NCBI GenBank assembly: GCA_003184365.1
Contig: NKYR01000010.1
Coordinates: 1-64,000 of the forward strand
Direction of reading: 5' to 3'
Length of the DNA: 64,000 bases
DNA from: Evernia prunastri
Taxonomy: Eukaryota; Ascomycota; Lecanoromycetes; Lecanorales; Parmeliaceae
Shown here piece after piece: positions 21,709 through 31,974 of the stretch. The notes below the pieces were generated by a model. That model searched no databases, was not told the origin of the DNA, and was given only the letters and a program-made list of their open reading frames with translations. A program made the position numbers and the translations under genes. Each line of letters begins with the position of its first letter. Position 1 is the first letter of the stretch.

Positions 21709-22902
21709 CCTCAACCGACCAAGCGAGGAGAATGACTACTAGCTTTGAGGATGTCCGATTTCCCCCAGGGGACAAGCAAACCCACTGTGGGAATGCCATT
21801 AGAAGACGACGTCTCGCCCAAACATTGTCAAACCAGGCTGCCTAAACAGGTGTGGTAAGTGGCTACATGCAATCGTCGTTGCCAGACCTACAAGTCGATG
21901 GTACTAACCGCGGTAAGATGTAGAGTACCTATACCTACAGCATAGTATGAGTGCTGTGAGTAGGTAGATAACGAGGTTGCTGACATCAATGTCGCGGCTT
22001 ACTTCACGCTCCTTTTGTCTCGACTTGGTTGCCGTGAGTTTTTTGGAAGAAAGGCCATTTTTTGGTCATGGTACTTCTCTATCATCGGCTGTGTGAACCT
22101 AGAAGTGTGACTCCTAGTTTCTGTACTTTATGAGTAGTCATAGCTTGGATATTCATTTAAGACAATTCTCGCTTCATTTCTTGTTCCAATCTCTTTGTCT
22201 TTCGCCACGCTTCAAGATTTCCATTGGCTTCTATGTACACTTCAAGGCATCTCTGGAATCTCTTTACAAGGTCTCAAATTCCAGTTGTGAGCCATTATTC
22301 TGCGGATATTTTCGACCTACGAGAATGAACGATTGGTATTGACACCTAGATTCTCCAATTTTGTCATCATTAACCCTTGGAGTTCGTCATCCAACGAGAA
22401 GAATAATAGAACAGGTGAAATGAAATTTGCTGTCGGCTAGCCTCTCTTCGAAGTACATAATGTTCGCACTCAATACCTATATGTTAAGTGAGACGGCAGC
22501 GTTTAGCATATCAGGCAATGTTTTCAGGAACTTTCCGCCACGAAATACTTGGGTAGGATCAATTGAACGCACCTTTTTATTGAGCATATATTATGGTCTC
22601 GCCCCCTTAGAATTCGTTTCTTTCTCCTTCTGCTGGTTTCGTGTGAGCCAGAGCTATTTGGTTGAATCAATGTCAAATATTAAATGCCCTAGAGAAGCCG
22701 TCCTACTTCGTCCTTCCACGCCATCAGCACATCCGTCTGTTATCCAGCATCCTACTCAAAAGACAGACATTCCAACTATCATACTCCTTGCTCTTAAGAT
22801 CTGCCCGCAGTCGATACACAGCTAAGCTTATACGTCGCCACCATCACCATAAGATTTATCGACGAAGTGGACACTTCCACCTCAGCTTGCCTCACGCCCA
22901 TC
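21709..22902. other. Intergenic region, no clear gene
   Basis: About 1.2 kb. Several short frames overlap in 22427-22860, but none has recognisable motifs. Some of it may be 5' sequence of the uncertain ORF at 22903. Confidence 0.4.
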
Positions 22903-23334
22903 ATGCCCGCGAAGGGCAGTCTCGAGTCCATCGGCAGTGTCCGTGCGATGCACGAAAGGGCAAACGCCGAGACTGCAGACCAATCCAGATTTCCGCAAGT
23001 TCCAGAAAGAAGAGTGATTCCCATGCTAGTATATTACGCGAGAAGATTACGTTGCGCAACGGGGTGCGTAGTTGTGCATATGGCTTCTCCGGAGACGGGA
23101 CATATGACCAATTGGTTGGAAGTGAAGGGTCGGCCTAGAACGCATGTTGGATGTGCGTTCACGAAGTTGATGCATGGGCGAGATCCGAAGCTTGCATCGG
23201 CGATCACTGGGCTTTGGACTTGCTCGTTGGGGATAGCGAGGGTATCAGAATTATCAGCAGTCGGTGAGTGGGATGAGTACTGCTGTCGTGTAACTCCGTG
23301 GAACTTTCATGAAGCCATGTCTGGCAGTTCTTGA
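22903..23334 (+). CDS. Uncertain ORF, possible small protein
   Basis: Not recognised. The frame stays open from about 22803, and the first ATG with an acceptable context is at 22903 (MPAKGSLESIGSVRAMHERA), giving 143 aa. The middle section (RRVIPMLVYYARRLRCATGCVVVHMASPETGHMTN) is weakly hydrophobic. Upstream in-frame residues (LSLYVATITIRFIDEVDTS) look like protein too, so an earlier exon may exist. It could equally be chance, since two other frames are open here. Confidence 0.3.
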   Translation: MPAKGSLESIGSVRAMHERANAETADQSRFPQVPERRVIPMLVYYARRLRCATGCVVVHMASPETGHMTNWLEVKGRPRTHVGCAFTKLMHGRDPKLASAITGLWTCSLGIARVSELSAVGEWDEYCCRVTPWNFHEAMSGSS

Positions 23335-23486
23335 GCTTTTACTGCCTATCTTCTATAGCTAGGTTTGAGATAATGGCGAGATAAAGATTAATAAGGGATC
23401 TCAGACAAATGGGCTATCGAGATCGTTAATCATAGCGAGTGATCATAGGGCACACCTATCTGAATAGATAGATGCAAAGTAGTACA

Positions 23487-26273
23487 TTAGAGCGGGCTCT
23501 GTACTGAGAAACTCTTCACCCAGCTGTCGTACGCCCGTCTCCGTCTTCTAATATTCCTCAACAGCTTCAAGATCAGTAGCATCACGACGAACGCCCAGAC
23601 GCTCATTGCGATCGGCAGGCCCACACGGATCCATCTCCGATAACATCTCTCATGCTCGTCAAAATTATCGTCCGGGCACGCGGAAGTCGCCCCTGCGAAT
23701 ACGCCCACAAAGACACCGAACCCGAGCACCGCCAGCAGGAAAAAATAGGGCGCGCGCATGACGCGGTGCTTGACGAACCAGCTCAATTTGGCGTAGCGGA
23801 CGACATTGACGCGTGGCCATCCGGTAGTATCGCTTTCGATCAGGAAGGTTTGGTCGGTATCATTGCTGGGGTAGATGCAGGGGTCATGAATCACGGGGCC
23901 GCCGGCGAATTCGAAGGACGAGGAAGGCGTCATGATTCCGACGGAGAGTGCGCAGTTGTACATTGTCGGCCATGCTCTGCTCGGAACATTATGGCCATCG
24001 TGGGATAAGGCTATCTGCACGTCCCGGGTCTGCTTCAGGCAAAGGCCGCGTCCGATAAAGCCGCGGGCATTTTCGCGCGGTCCGCGGTAAGGTATGAGAA
24101 GTATCACGGTCGATGGCCGGTAGGGATTCGAGGTATCCTTGAAATGTGCAATGTCGAGATCGAAAACGAGCCATAGCCAAGTGCAATTGTATTGGAGCCA
24201 AAACGCTCCCTTGCCTGTACCGTTCAGTTGGACCGAGCAGGCGAGGATACTGTATGGGTCATTCTCCCAGAAGCCATTTTGCCACGTCTGGAGCACTAGG
24301 CCTTGGTCGCAAAGCGTGACCACCTTGGACTGTTTTCCGCAGGAGTAAAAGCTCGCTCGTGAATCCAAGTCTGGTATCCACCATTCCCCGCGCGGGCCCT
24401 GTGGCACATCGGTCAGGCGCCGAAGGAGTAAGCTGATGGGCAGATCGGCTCTCTTCGCCATCAGGAAAGCCTTGACTCTGTTGGCTGGGGTGAGTTTTGC
24501 GAGCTCGTCTGCGCTTAGTAGACTTAGATTTGCGAGAATCTGGAAGAGATCCGCTTTCATTGACGTCGCTCTGCTTAAGAGACTCTCGAGCAGTGCTTGA
24601 GTTCGACCGGATTCAACTTCTTCCAACAGATTCTTGGGTATGGGGGCGACGCTGTCCTTGCATTGACAGACAACGAATTGTCCTAAAGCTCCTTCCTGCA
24701 ATGTCCAGCATCTTCCCATCCAAGCCGAGTACCGCAGGACATACAGAAGTGTGCTGGAGTTGTCGGTCCTATATGAGTTGTGACCCCAAGACCAGCTGGG
24801 AAGCTCCTCAACCCTACGATCAAGGACGAGGACACTCGATGCGCCAGCATACGTTGGGGTCATCAGATTAATGGCCCTTTGCTTCATCAGCTTGGACCGG
24901 TTGAGATCATTATGATCCACCACAGGCACACACAAAGCGTCCATCCACAATACTACGCTTGATTTCGGGGTCCACTTCTTGACCCATTTCATCAACTTCT
25001 TTCTTGGGTACGCAACGTTGACGTTGGACGAGGATTTACTTGGTGGAGACCATGATGTTTCGAGGTGGGAGATGCGGTCAAAGACCTTTTCCAGCTGGCA
25101 CAGATAGAGGCCGTTGTATCTGGCACTAGCCAAACCATCGGCCCAAACATGGCTGATGGCAACATAGCTCAGTCCGGGTATCGCTGGTGTAATCTCTATA
25201 CTCAATGTGTGATGCTTTCTGTTGCGGTGCAGCTTTGCGACTGGTATCTCACCTCTGGCCAATATAGCATAGACCTTTTCAATATCTGGTTTGATTACTG
25301 AGCAAGAGCATGGGGATTGGCAGTGTCGGGGCTGCAAATCATCGAGTTTCACATTGTAGGCGACGCACCCGGCAGCTAAGGTACAATGGTCATGCACGAC
25401 CGATTTATCGTGGTATCCAACACGAACGAGCGCACGGTAAACATGATCCAAAGATTGTCGGCGGAGTATATCTTCAGCCAGCACAGGGCACCAGCCATTT
25501 CCCACCAGATACTGTTTCAGAATGTTGCCTGAAGGCTGGATATCCTGTTCGTCATCAGCACAGAGTAGCCGCTGCTCGCGAATATCATCATTTGTATTGA
25601 TACCGCCTAGGAACTCATGTGATGCATCGCGATAATTATCGAATGGAGGCCGTCTGCTGGAGATGATGGACTCAAGGAAGTAAACCAAATACTTCACTGA
25701 CAGGATGACGCGTGCGCGATCTTCGGAACTCTTGTCAGAGCTCAAGTCGTCGAAATCGAAGATGGCTGAGTTATGCAGGGCGATCTTCAGGTTTTGCTCT
25801 AAATTTTGGAAATTTGCATGTCGATCTCCGATCACGAGTCTTCTGTCAGTGTACCCAGCCGTGAAAAACTCCATTCGTCTCATTGGGGAGAGGCATTGGT
25901 CTTGTAGCTGCTTTAGCAGACCCTTGAATGGAGGACTAGCTGTTACTAGGGGCTTATGATTGTGATGTTGTCCCAGACCAATCCAATGATCAATTCCTTG
26001 TCCCACAAAATGCCCTAGATTTACCGACAGCTGCAATTCACTGCAAAAGCAACGGACTAAATTAAAGTATAGCCACGCCTGTAGCAAGCTCGTGTATTCC
26101 TCGTAGGAGTGGCCTTCTGTAAGCATCAATTCGAGACAGTCACTGGTTTCGTTGAGAAGAAAGTCTCGGCTTCTGGGGAAGTCGATAAATGAACCACTAT
26201 CGTTCTCAGGAGCGCTGATAAGTGGCACCGCGATTTTTGGTGCGGACCCTTCAATATGCTTCAGAATATCCAT
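23487..26273 (-). CDS. HET-domain protein with two C-terminal membrane segments
   Basis: Intronless 928-aa protein. The central part (about 365-520) carries the heterokaryon incompatibility (HET) domain: GLSYVAISHVWADGL, VVLWMDALCVPV, the ATYAGASSVLVLDR-like segment, and MGRCWTLQEGALG. HET proteins act in non-self recognition and programmed cell death on hyphal fusion, and are numerous and variable in Pezizomycotina. The N-terminal 340 residues have no known domain. Near the C-terminus are two hydrophobic segments (APYFFLLAVLGFGVFVGVFAG and IAMSVWAFVVMLLILKLL) around a Cys-containing loop, followed by a basic tail, so it may be membrane anchored, which is not the usual HET layout. The lack of introns is unusual among its neighbours. 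Confidence 0.88.
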   Translation of the reverse strand: MDILKHIEGSAPKIAVPLISAPENDSGSFIDFPRSRDFLLNETSDCLELMLTEGHSYEEYTSLLQAWLYFNLVRCFCSELQLSVNLGHFVGQGIDHWIGLGQHHNHKPLVTASPPFKGLLKQLQDQCLSPMRRMEFFTAGYTDRRLVIGDRHANFQNLEQNLKIALHNSAIFDFDDLSSDKSSEDRARVILSVKYLVYFLESIISSRRPPFDNYRDASHEFLGGINTNDDIREQRLLCADDEQDIQPSGNILKQYLVGNGWCPVLAEDILRRQSLDHVYRALVRVGYHDKSVVHDHCTLAAGCVAYNVKLDDLQPRHCQSPCSCSVIKPDIEKVYAILARGEIPVAKLHRNRKHHTLSIEITPAIPGLSYVAISHVWADGLASARYNGLYLCQLEKVFDRISHLETSWSPPSKSSSNVNVAYPRKKLMKWVKKWTPKSSVVLWMDALCVPVVDHNDLNRSKLMKQRAINLMTPTYAGASSVLVLDRRVEELPSWSWGHNSYRTDNSSTLLYVLRYSAWMGRCWTLQEGALGQFVVCQCKDSVAPIPKNLLEEVESGRTQALLESLLSRATSMKADLFQILANLSLLSADELAKLTPANRVKAFLMAKRADLPISLLLRRLTDVPQGPRGEWWIPDLDSRASFYSCGKQSKVVTLCDQGLVLQTWQNGFWENDPYSILACSVQLNGTGKGAFWLQYNCTWLWLVFDLDIAHFKDTSNPYRPSTVILLIPYRGPRENARGFIGRGLCLKQTRDVQIALSHDGHNVPSRAWPTMYNCALSVGIMTPSSSFEFAGGPVIHDPCIYPSNDTDQTFLIESDTTGWPRVNVVRYAKLSWFVKHRVMRAPYFFLLAVLGFGVFVGVFAGATSACPDDNFDEHERCYRRWIRVGLPIAMSVWAFVVMLLILKLLRNIRRRRRAYDSWVKSFSVQSPL

Positions 26274-28208
26274 GATGAAATTTTGAAGTGGAGACGGAAC
26301 GGCGCCAAGGTACGCGTCTGGTAGATAATGTCATCCGACGCCCTTTCTTTGCAGTCTTTGAATCAGGCTGAGCTGCCCGCCAGAGTCCGTGACAATCCAT
26401 ATAGATGGGCAAAGCTCCAGCGAACAATGCCCAAAGATTCGGGGCTTCAGCTTTCGGATGCCTGATGAGCTTTTAGTATCAGCTTTACTTGCGGGCAAAA
26501 GTAGACAATCGCGAGAGAACTTCTCCATCTTTGAGGAATGGTGGCCTTCTTTAATGTTCAGCTCCACGACAAGGATGAGTCGCCGGCGATCGAGGGTATC
26601 ATTTCAATGACCCCGCTTGCTAGCATGGGCAGTGACCCCTGCCGTAGCGCGCGGAAGCTCATGTCATTCCTGTCCTAGGCGTCCAATTGGGGTAAGTATT
26701 CTAGGATACTCACGGTGGGAGCTGCCTTGAGGAACCGTCCGTCTGCATCCTGTCGAAGACTTTGATCCGAGTCTTTGACCGGTCTGCATTGGCGCGGCCT
26801 TCATCCGATCTAGATCTTAGTTAGCGTGGGGGGAGATGTGGTAGGCAAAGCTGAGGCTGGCTCGTATGTGTTTAGCGTCCAATGGCAACGACGACTGACA
26901 GATTGAGGTCCTTATCGTGGGCAACAGCTATGAAGCCCCCCGGCTCTTGGCCACCCGCCTCTCTGGCCTTTATTCATGCTAAGCATCCTCCAGCCCAACT
27001 TCCATGACCCTGGTCTTCGTTCAGTATCTCGACGCCCTTTGTTATTATTGCGTTCAGTTTGACGTCTGTGGGATCTACCAAAAATGTATATATCCCTTGC
27101 AGTTAAAGTTTATACTCTTTAATCAAGCCTTTCTTATTGATACGGTTGGCATCTCGTTGAAGTATATCGAAGTATATCGAAGTGTGTCTCTGCTGCTGAA
27201 ATCGAGGCCGAGCCGTCGCCTAGAGTACTTTGATATTATTATTCCCACTCGTACATATGTGATTATGGGGCTAATTTTCATGAATTGCATAGAGATTTGA
27301 CGAGGCATCAGATCGCAGGCAGTAACACCGTCAGGGTCACCAAGGCTCGTGCGACTCTACTTTGCCCGTTCGGATGTTCCCCCAATGATAGCTCTGTCCG
27401 GATCGGGCTGTCAATTACTCAATACCTTTACGATCTCATATCAATAACTTGCCGAGACACCTAGAGTATAGCAGGTGGTACATGCCATTTTCTACCCGGG
27501 TTTATGTAACCTTTTTGATACTTGTAGTGTTCCATATATTCCTATGGCATGGTTACTCGGCGAATAGGCGTCACAGGAGGGCTTGTCGACTGCCAACCGC
27601 TAAGGTTAGTTCTAGGGCGATGCATGCAGCGAAGCCGTTACAGTACCTACCTTATCCATGATGACAGTGACACACTGGCTGCTTTATCCGGGGTTCCTCA
27701 TTATTCCTTTGATTAGGTACCTACGGTAGTCTTGAGTCTTGATGATTTGGCCGTGCCACTGCCACCTTCCCCATGAAGATCTTCGGACGAATTATTTTCG
27801 ATTGGCGCAATCGAATTCGACCTGATTTATTAGTCTCAGTATTTCAGACTCTGTTAAGTAACTCTGTTAAGTAGTCGGGCTCCCGTGGACCGGTAGCGTT
27901 GTGACACGTAGGTAGAGGCTGCTTTTCCGGCATCATGCATGTCAAGTGTAGGCGCTAAACAGTCGACGGGTGCTACTGCTCGCGATCAGACCTTATCATT
28001 CAAAGGTAAGGTAAAATTATTTACATAAAGGCTTAGGGCCTGACTCTAGGGTATTCAAGCTCTCCCGCTCACCCTCTGCCCTCTCGAGCCGTCTTCTATC
28101 CAGCATCTTTATGTACCTAGCCATTCGACAAGGGAATATAGCTACCCACTACGCGTTATAGCTGCCTCCAATAAACCACGAACCAAGTACAACGGCAGTG
28201 CTTGCCTC
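26274..28208. other. Gene-poor interval upstream of the HET gene
   Basis: About 1.9 kb without a supported gene. There are short direct repeats (GAAGTATATC twice around 27163; CTCTGTTAAGTA twice around 27849). Base composition varies along the interval, suggesting old repeat debris. The AAGGTAAGG motif occurs at 28003-28011. Confidence 0.4.
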
Positions 28209-28664
28209 ATGGGTTCTGGCAACTCCAAACCAAGCGGTCCTTTTCTCTGGCAACGATTCACCGTTCAATGCGACAAGGACGGCGTCGGCAAATTTGAATG
28301 CCTCAATTCTACGGGCCAACCGGGAAGACCTGGCGTGTACAAACTTGCTTTCAATGTCAATGTCAACCAAGTTCGCATCCATGGTGTCATGGTAAACGGT
28401 CAAGTGACACAGAATACCTTCGCCATGCAAATGTAAGAGTTCCAAATCCCCTTGATCAGATTCGCAACGCTGTTGCATTGCATGAACCAATGGATGCTCT
28501 AAGGAGAACATTGTTGAGATCTCTGCGCCAGGCCATACGGCAATAGCCGTGTTTTCCGATACGTTCCAGGAGGCAATACACCTTATTGCAAAGGTTTCAA
28601 AGGCACTGTTATCGGCATTCCCAACCGGCCGCTTGCTGTCAATTGTTGGTATTATCCGGCATGA
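28209..28664 (+). CDS. Small cysteine-containing protein, 5' end uncertain
   Basis: Not recognised. I join 28209-28432 to 28547-28664 over a 114-nt intron (GTAAGA...CAATAG), giving at least 113 aa. The frame is open well upstream of the ATG at 28209 (to about 28080), so a first exon with a signal peptide may be missing. The product has FLWQRFTVQCDKDG, FECLNSTGQPGRPGVYKLAF, then after the junction RVFRYVPGGNTPYCKGFKG and ends AVNCWYYPA. The four spaced cysteines, Gly/Asn/Val-rich beta-type pattern and short length resemble fungal secreted or effector-type proteins, but no signal peptide was found. Confidence 0.45.
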
Positions 28665-29194
28665 AAAGACTGAGCCTCATTTCAAACGCTTGATGGTAAT
28701 GCAAGTGGACTACGAGACTCAATGAAGTGCATGGATTACAAGGGTTTATAAATTGAATACCTTAAGATCCAAGAAGTCTACAACCAATAGTCATATCTTC
28801 TGATGCCGTTTCCAAATTTGTATCTGCGACCAAGATTTGAGCTTACGGCAATGCTAGCATCATAGCGCAAGTTAACCTCCATCTCTTGCTGCCCAGGAAC
28901 TCAAGGCAGTCCAGCCATCGCTGTCATTATGCGAGATGAAGAAGGTTGGCATAGGAAATACACAAGATCATATGAGGACCCTAAATCTAATGCTAGTATC
29001 GTTTCCTTAGGACGGATATATCAATACCACTGATCAATGACAGATAAGGACTGCCTCTTTGTCATTATGGAGCACGTAGCGTGGATTTGCCAAGGGAATA
29101 GAGAGTGATCTACTAGATGTAGATAATGAGACGAGGTCGAATGCTTGGGTACGGTAGAGTATAGGTGTATATATATATCTCTACAAGGACCTGC
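28665..29194. other. Intergenic, no gene seen
   Basis: About 530 bp with no recognised feature besides a short TATATATATC run near 29168. Confidence 0.4.
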
Positions 29195-29434
29195 ATGCCT
29201 GCTATGTTCACTGTCTTTCGTGACCATTACCGCACCCCCAATCTGATATTCAGCCAGAAAAAGAACGAACGGAGGAGTCTGGAGCGCCAACGCGAGAAGA
29301 GTGAAGCCGAGAAGCTCGCTCGCCGTACCGCCCGTCTGCTTGCGATGAGACGATTCTTTGGCGTCCATACCAGGATCGCAACCCTCGTCACTAACGTTGC
29401 CAGCAAGGTTGCTCAGCGCTATATCACCGTCTAG
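29195..29434 (+). CDS. Small basic ORF (79 aa), uncertain
   Basis: Not recognised. It is Arg/Lys/Ala-rich with a likely helix (ERRSLERQREKSEAEKLARR) and a GC-rich codon pattern closer to genes than the surroundings. It may be the first exon of a spliced gene: frames that also look protein-like continue at 29358-29597 and about 29640-29995, but I could not link them by convincing splice sites. Confidence 0.3.
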   Translation: MPAMFTVFRDHYRTPNLIFSQKKNERRSLERQREKSEAEKLARRTARLLAMRRFFGVHTRIATLVTNVASKVAQRYITV

Positions 29435-31974
29435 ACGTCAACCTCCTACTATCTGTGTCGAGATTTTGGCCCGGCCAGCTCTATCTGCCAAACTCTCTCG
29501 CTCACCAGCTTCAACCCACGGCCACTTCGATCTGCAAAGCCCCTATCGTCGGCCCAGCATCAGCTTCATTCGCCTCCAGACATTCCTTCGGGGATAGCCG
29601 GCTCTGATCGTCGCAATCGACCTCGAACCGACCAGGCAGACGTTCGCCTACTCAACGGTTCACCCGGATCTAGCCGGCTCCACCGCCACGACCCGATGAA
29701 GTCTCTCGATCCGAGTGTACGCAGGATCTACTTGAAGAGAGATACCATCTTCGCGGTCTGGTCACTCCAACGAGCAGTCCAATATCTCTGGTGCCACTGC
29801 TGCGAGTTCGAACGAACAACTGCCAGTGGCTTCAGACCTTCCTTGGCGCTGCCCTCTGCCGATATCAGACACCCCCATCGACTTGGCTACCTCAGCGTGC
29901 AGTCCTCGGCCACAAACAAACTTCCTGACTTGATGGCTGCCAGCTCGAACAAGAATTTAACGCGGACAGCAGAGTATGTTCAGCGCGGTATTTGATCACA
30001 TATAGATTGCATTGACTGTCCGCCTAATTCAGCAGACCCCAGCCACCTGCCCTATCGTCATCGCAGCTCAGACAAACCCTCAGCACAAGCATCAACATCT
30101 TTTCGTGTGACATTCATGCCTTCAAAGTGAGCATTACCTACCACTTTCGAGGGTCTGAGCCATTTGCACTGCTAAAACCTGTCAGCGTCCTCTCTTATCA
30201 ACATGAGTCCATAGAGTGCGTGTTCGCTTGAACAAACGCAGAAGATCGAATCAATTAATCGGCACTCTGAACTTCTGAGCAGCTGCGATCCGAAATGGTG
30301 GCATGTCCAAGTCGCTGACATACTTTTATCTTACCAAGGATTCTATCATCGGCTATGTCCTGCCATAGCCGCTGTAACGAAACCATCATCACAAAGCCGT
30401 CGTCCAACCAGGCCGATGTAAGCCACCGTGATAGCTCAATTTTCACATCATCAGTCTCACAATTCTTGCAGCAATTTCGACATTGTCTCACCTTTAATAT
30501 CATTTCAAGAACACGTCGAACACTAGCAAGGACCATGTCAAGGCACCCCGTCTATAACGTTCTACCGACATCTACAGCTCAGATGGTCCATGCCGCTTCA
30601 TCGCTACAATGGCATTACGTTTCTCGAAACATTTGTTTCGCGGCAAAAAGGAACCCACAATAAGCTCGCATCAGCTCGACATGCTTATAGCCAGTCATAG
30701 AGAACCAAGCCTTGTTTCATCATTCTCACCATTGTTGCAACCCTCTTGAGAGCGTCCCTTCTTCGACTTTTCTATCCGGTCGACGTCCACCTCAGACACC
30801 GCCAGAAACTTCATCGAAGCACCAACAAAGAAACACTCGACAACATCTACAGCTCATATGATGTCAAGCACCCTCGCCGCTATGCGCAGCGATGCCTAGA
30901 CTCCAGCAACTCTTTGCTGCTGGGAACAATAATCACACCCTGCGGCGGCATCTATCATAGTAAGTCGCTAAAATACCACACGTGTACCGATATTATTCTT
31001 GCCTATCGCAGCTCCTTAAGCGTGGTACATGTAAAAACGTGGTCATCAAAATAGCTTATCGTATACTTACGGGCTCTGTTAGCGTTTCAGCACTAAGGAC
31101 GCTGGAAACAAGAATTCTGGTGGGGGGAGAGAAGACGAGGGAGGAGATTGGGTTGGGCAGGAAACCGGGGAGTTGGGAATTGGGAATTGGGAATTGGGTT
31201 TGGATTTACGAGATCTGGAAAGTTGGGATCCTGGGAGTTTTGGATGCAGCGTTAGAAAGTATGTGTAGAAGAGGGGGGTTTCTTTGGCTGGGGTCGCGAC
31301 GAGCACTGAGACTTCACTTTTTATATTCCCATAGATTAATGGGAAGTTGTTTTGATGAAGACGCTGCTTGGGTAGGTTGTACCATGATTTCGTGTGATGA
31401 ATTCGCATGAGGGTGAGGGTCCGTGTTCATCCGAATTGTATGGCTGCTTAGATATGCACTTAGGCCGCGAGGCCTCAGGGCTTCTCTTAGCTAAGGTAGG
31501 TGTAAATGGATTAAGACGGGCACAGACCCAAGGTTCTTTTTTGACAGTGGACCCATCCCATGAAACGTGGTTCGCGTGGACACCTATCGATGGTTCTGTC
31601 CTGCAGAAAGCTTCTCTTCCCTTTGCCTCTTTCTTCTTTCTCTTCCTTACTTGATCATCCAGTCAAGAACAAAGGGTCATAGGTATAGTTGTATATAAAT
31701 TGAGCTCTCGTTCCATCATTCTCGCTTATTCTTGTCTACTTACCTTACCTTACCTTCCATCCATCCATGTCTGCTACAATAATCATGATCATAATCGATG
31801 ATGATAATGATGATGATTTACTTTACGACTATGTACGAAGACTCATACGCTAAGTGAGCCAATCAGATGGTAGTTAAGATACAAGGTACAAGGTACATGG
31901 TACAGTATAAACGAACCGAAGCGGAGTTTAAGTTGCCTAATGCCTTCAAACGCGAATCAAAAAAATAATAAGCA
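29435..31974. other. Gene-poor interval with fragmentary open frames
   Basis: About 2.5 kb. In 29640-29995 two frames stay open at once, one giving a Pro/Leu-rich stretch (DLLEERYHLRGLVTPTSSP). From 30000 on, short frames look like chance. 31174-31200 carries a 7-bp tandem repeat, and 31743-31756 the motif CCTTACCTTACCTT. It probably includes the long 5' region of the CLIP-170 gene. Confidence 0.4.
31174..31200 (+). repeat. Short tandem repeat TTGGGAA
   Basis: Three uninterrupted copies of the 7-bp unit plus a partial fourth. Confidence 0.8.

Noticed and set aside
28149..28511. 120-codon minus-strand ORF opposite the small cysteine-containing gene
   Set aside because: The plus strand gives a coherent spliced protein, whereas this frame shows no motif.
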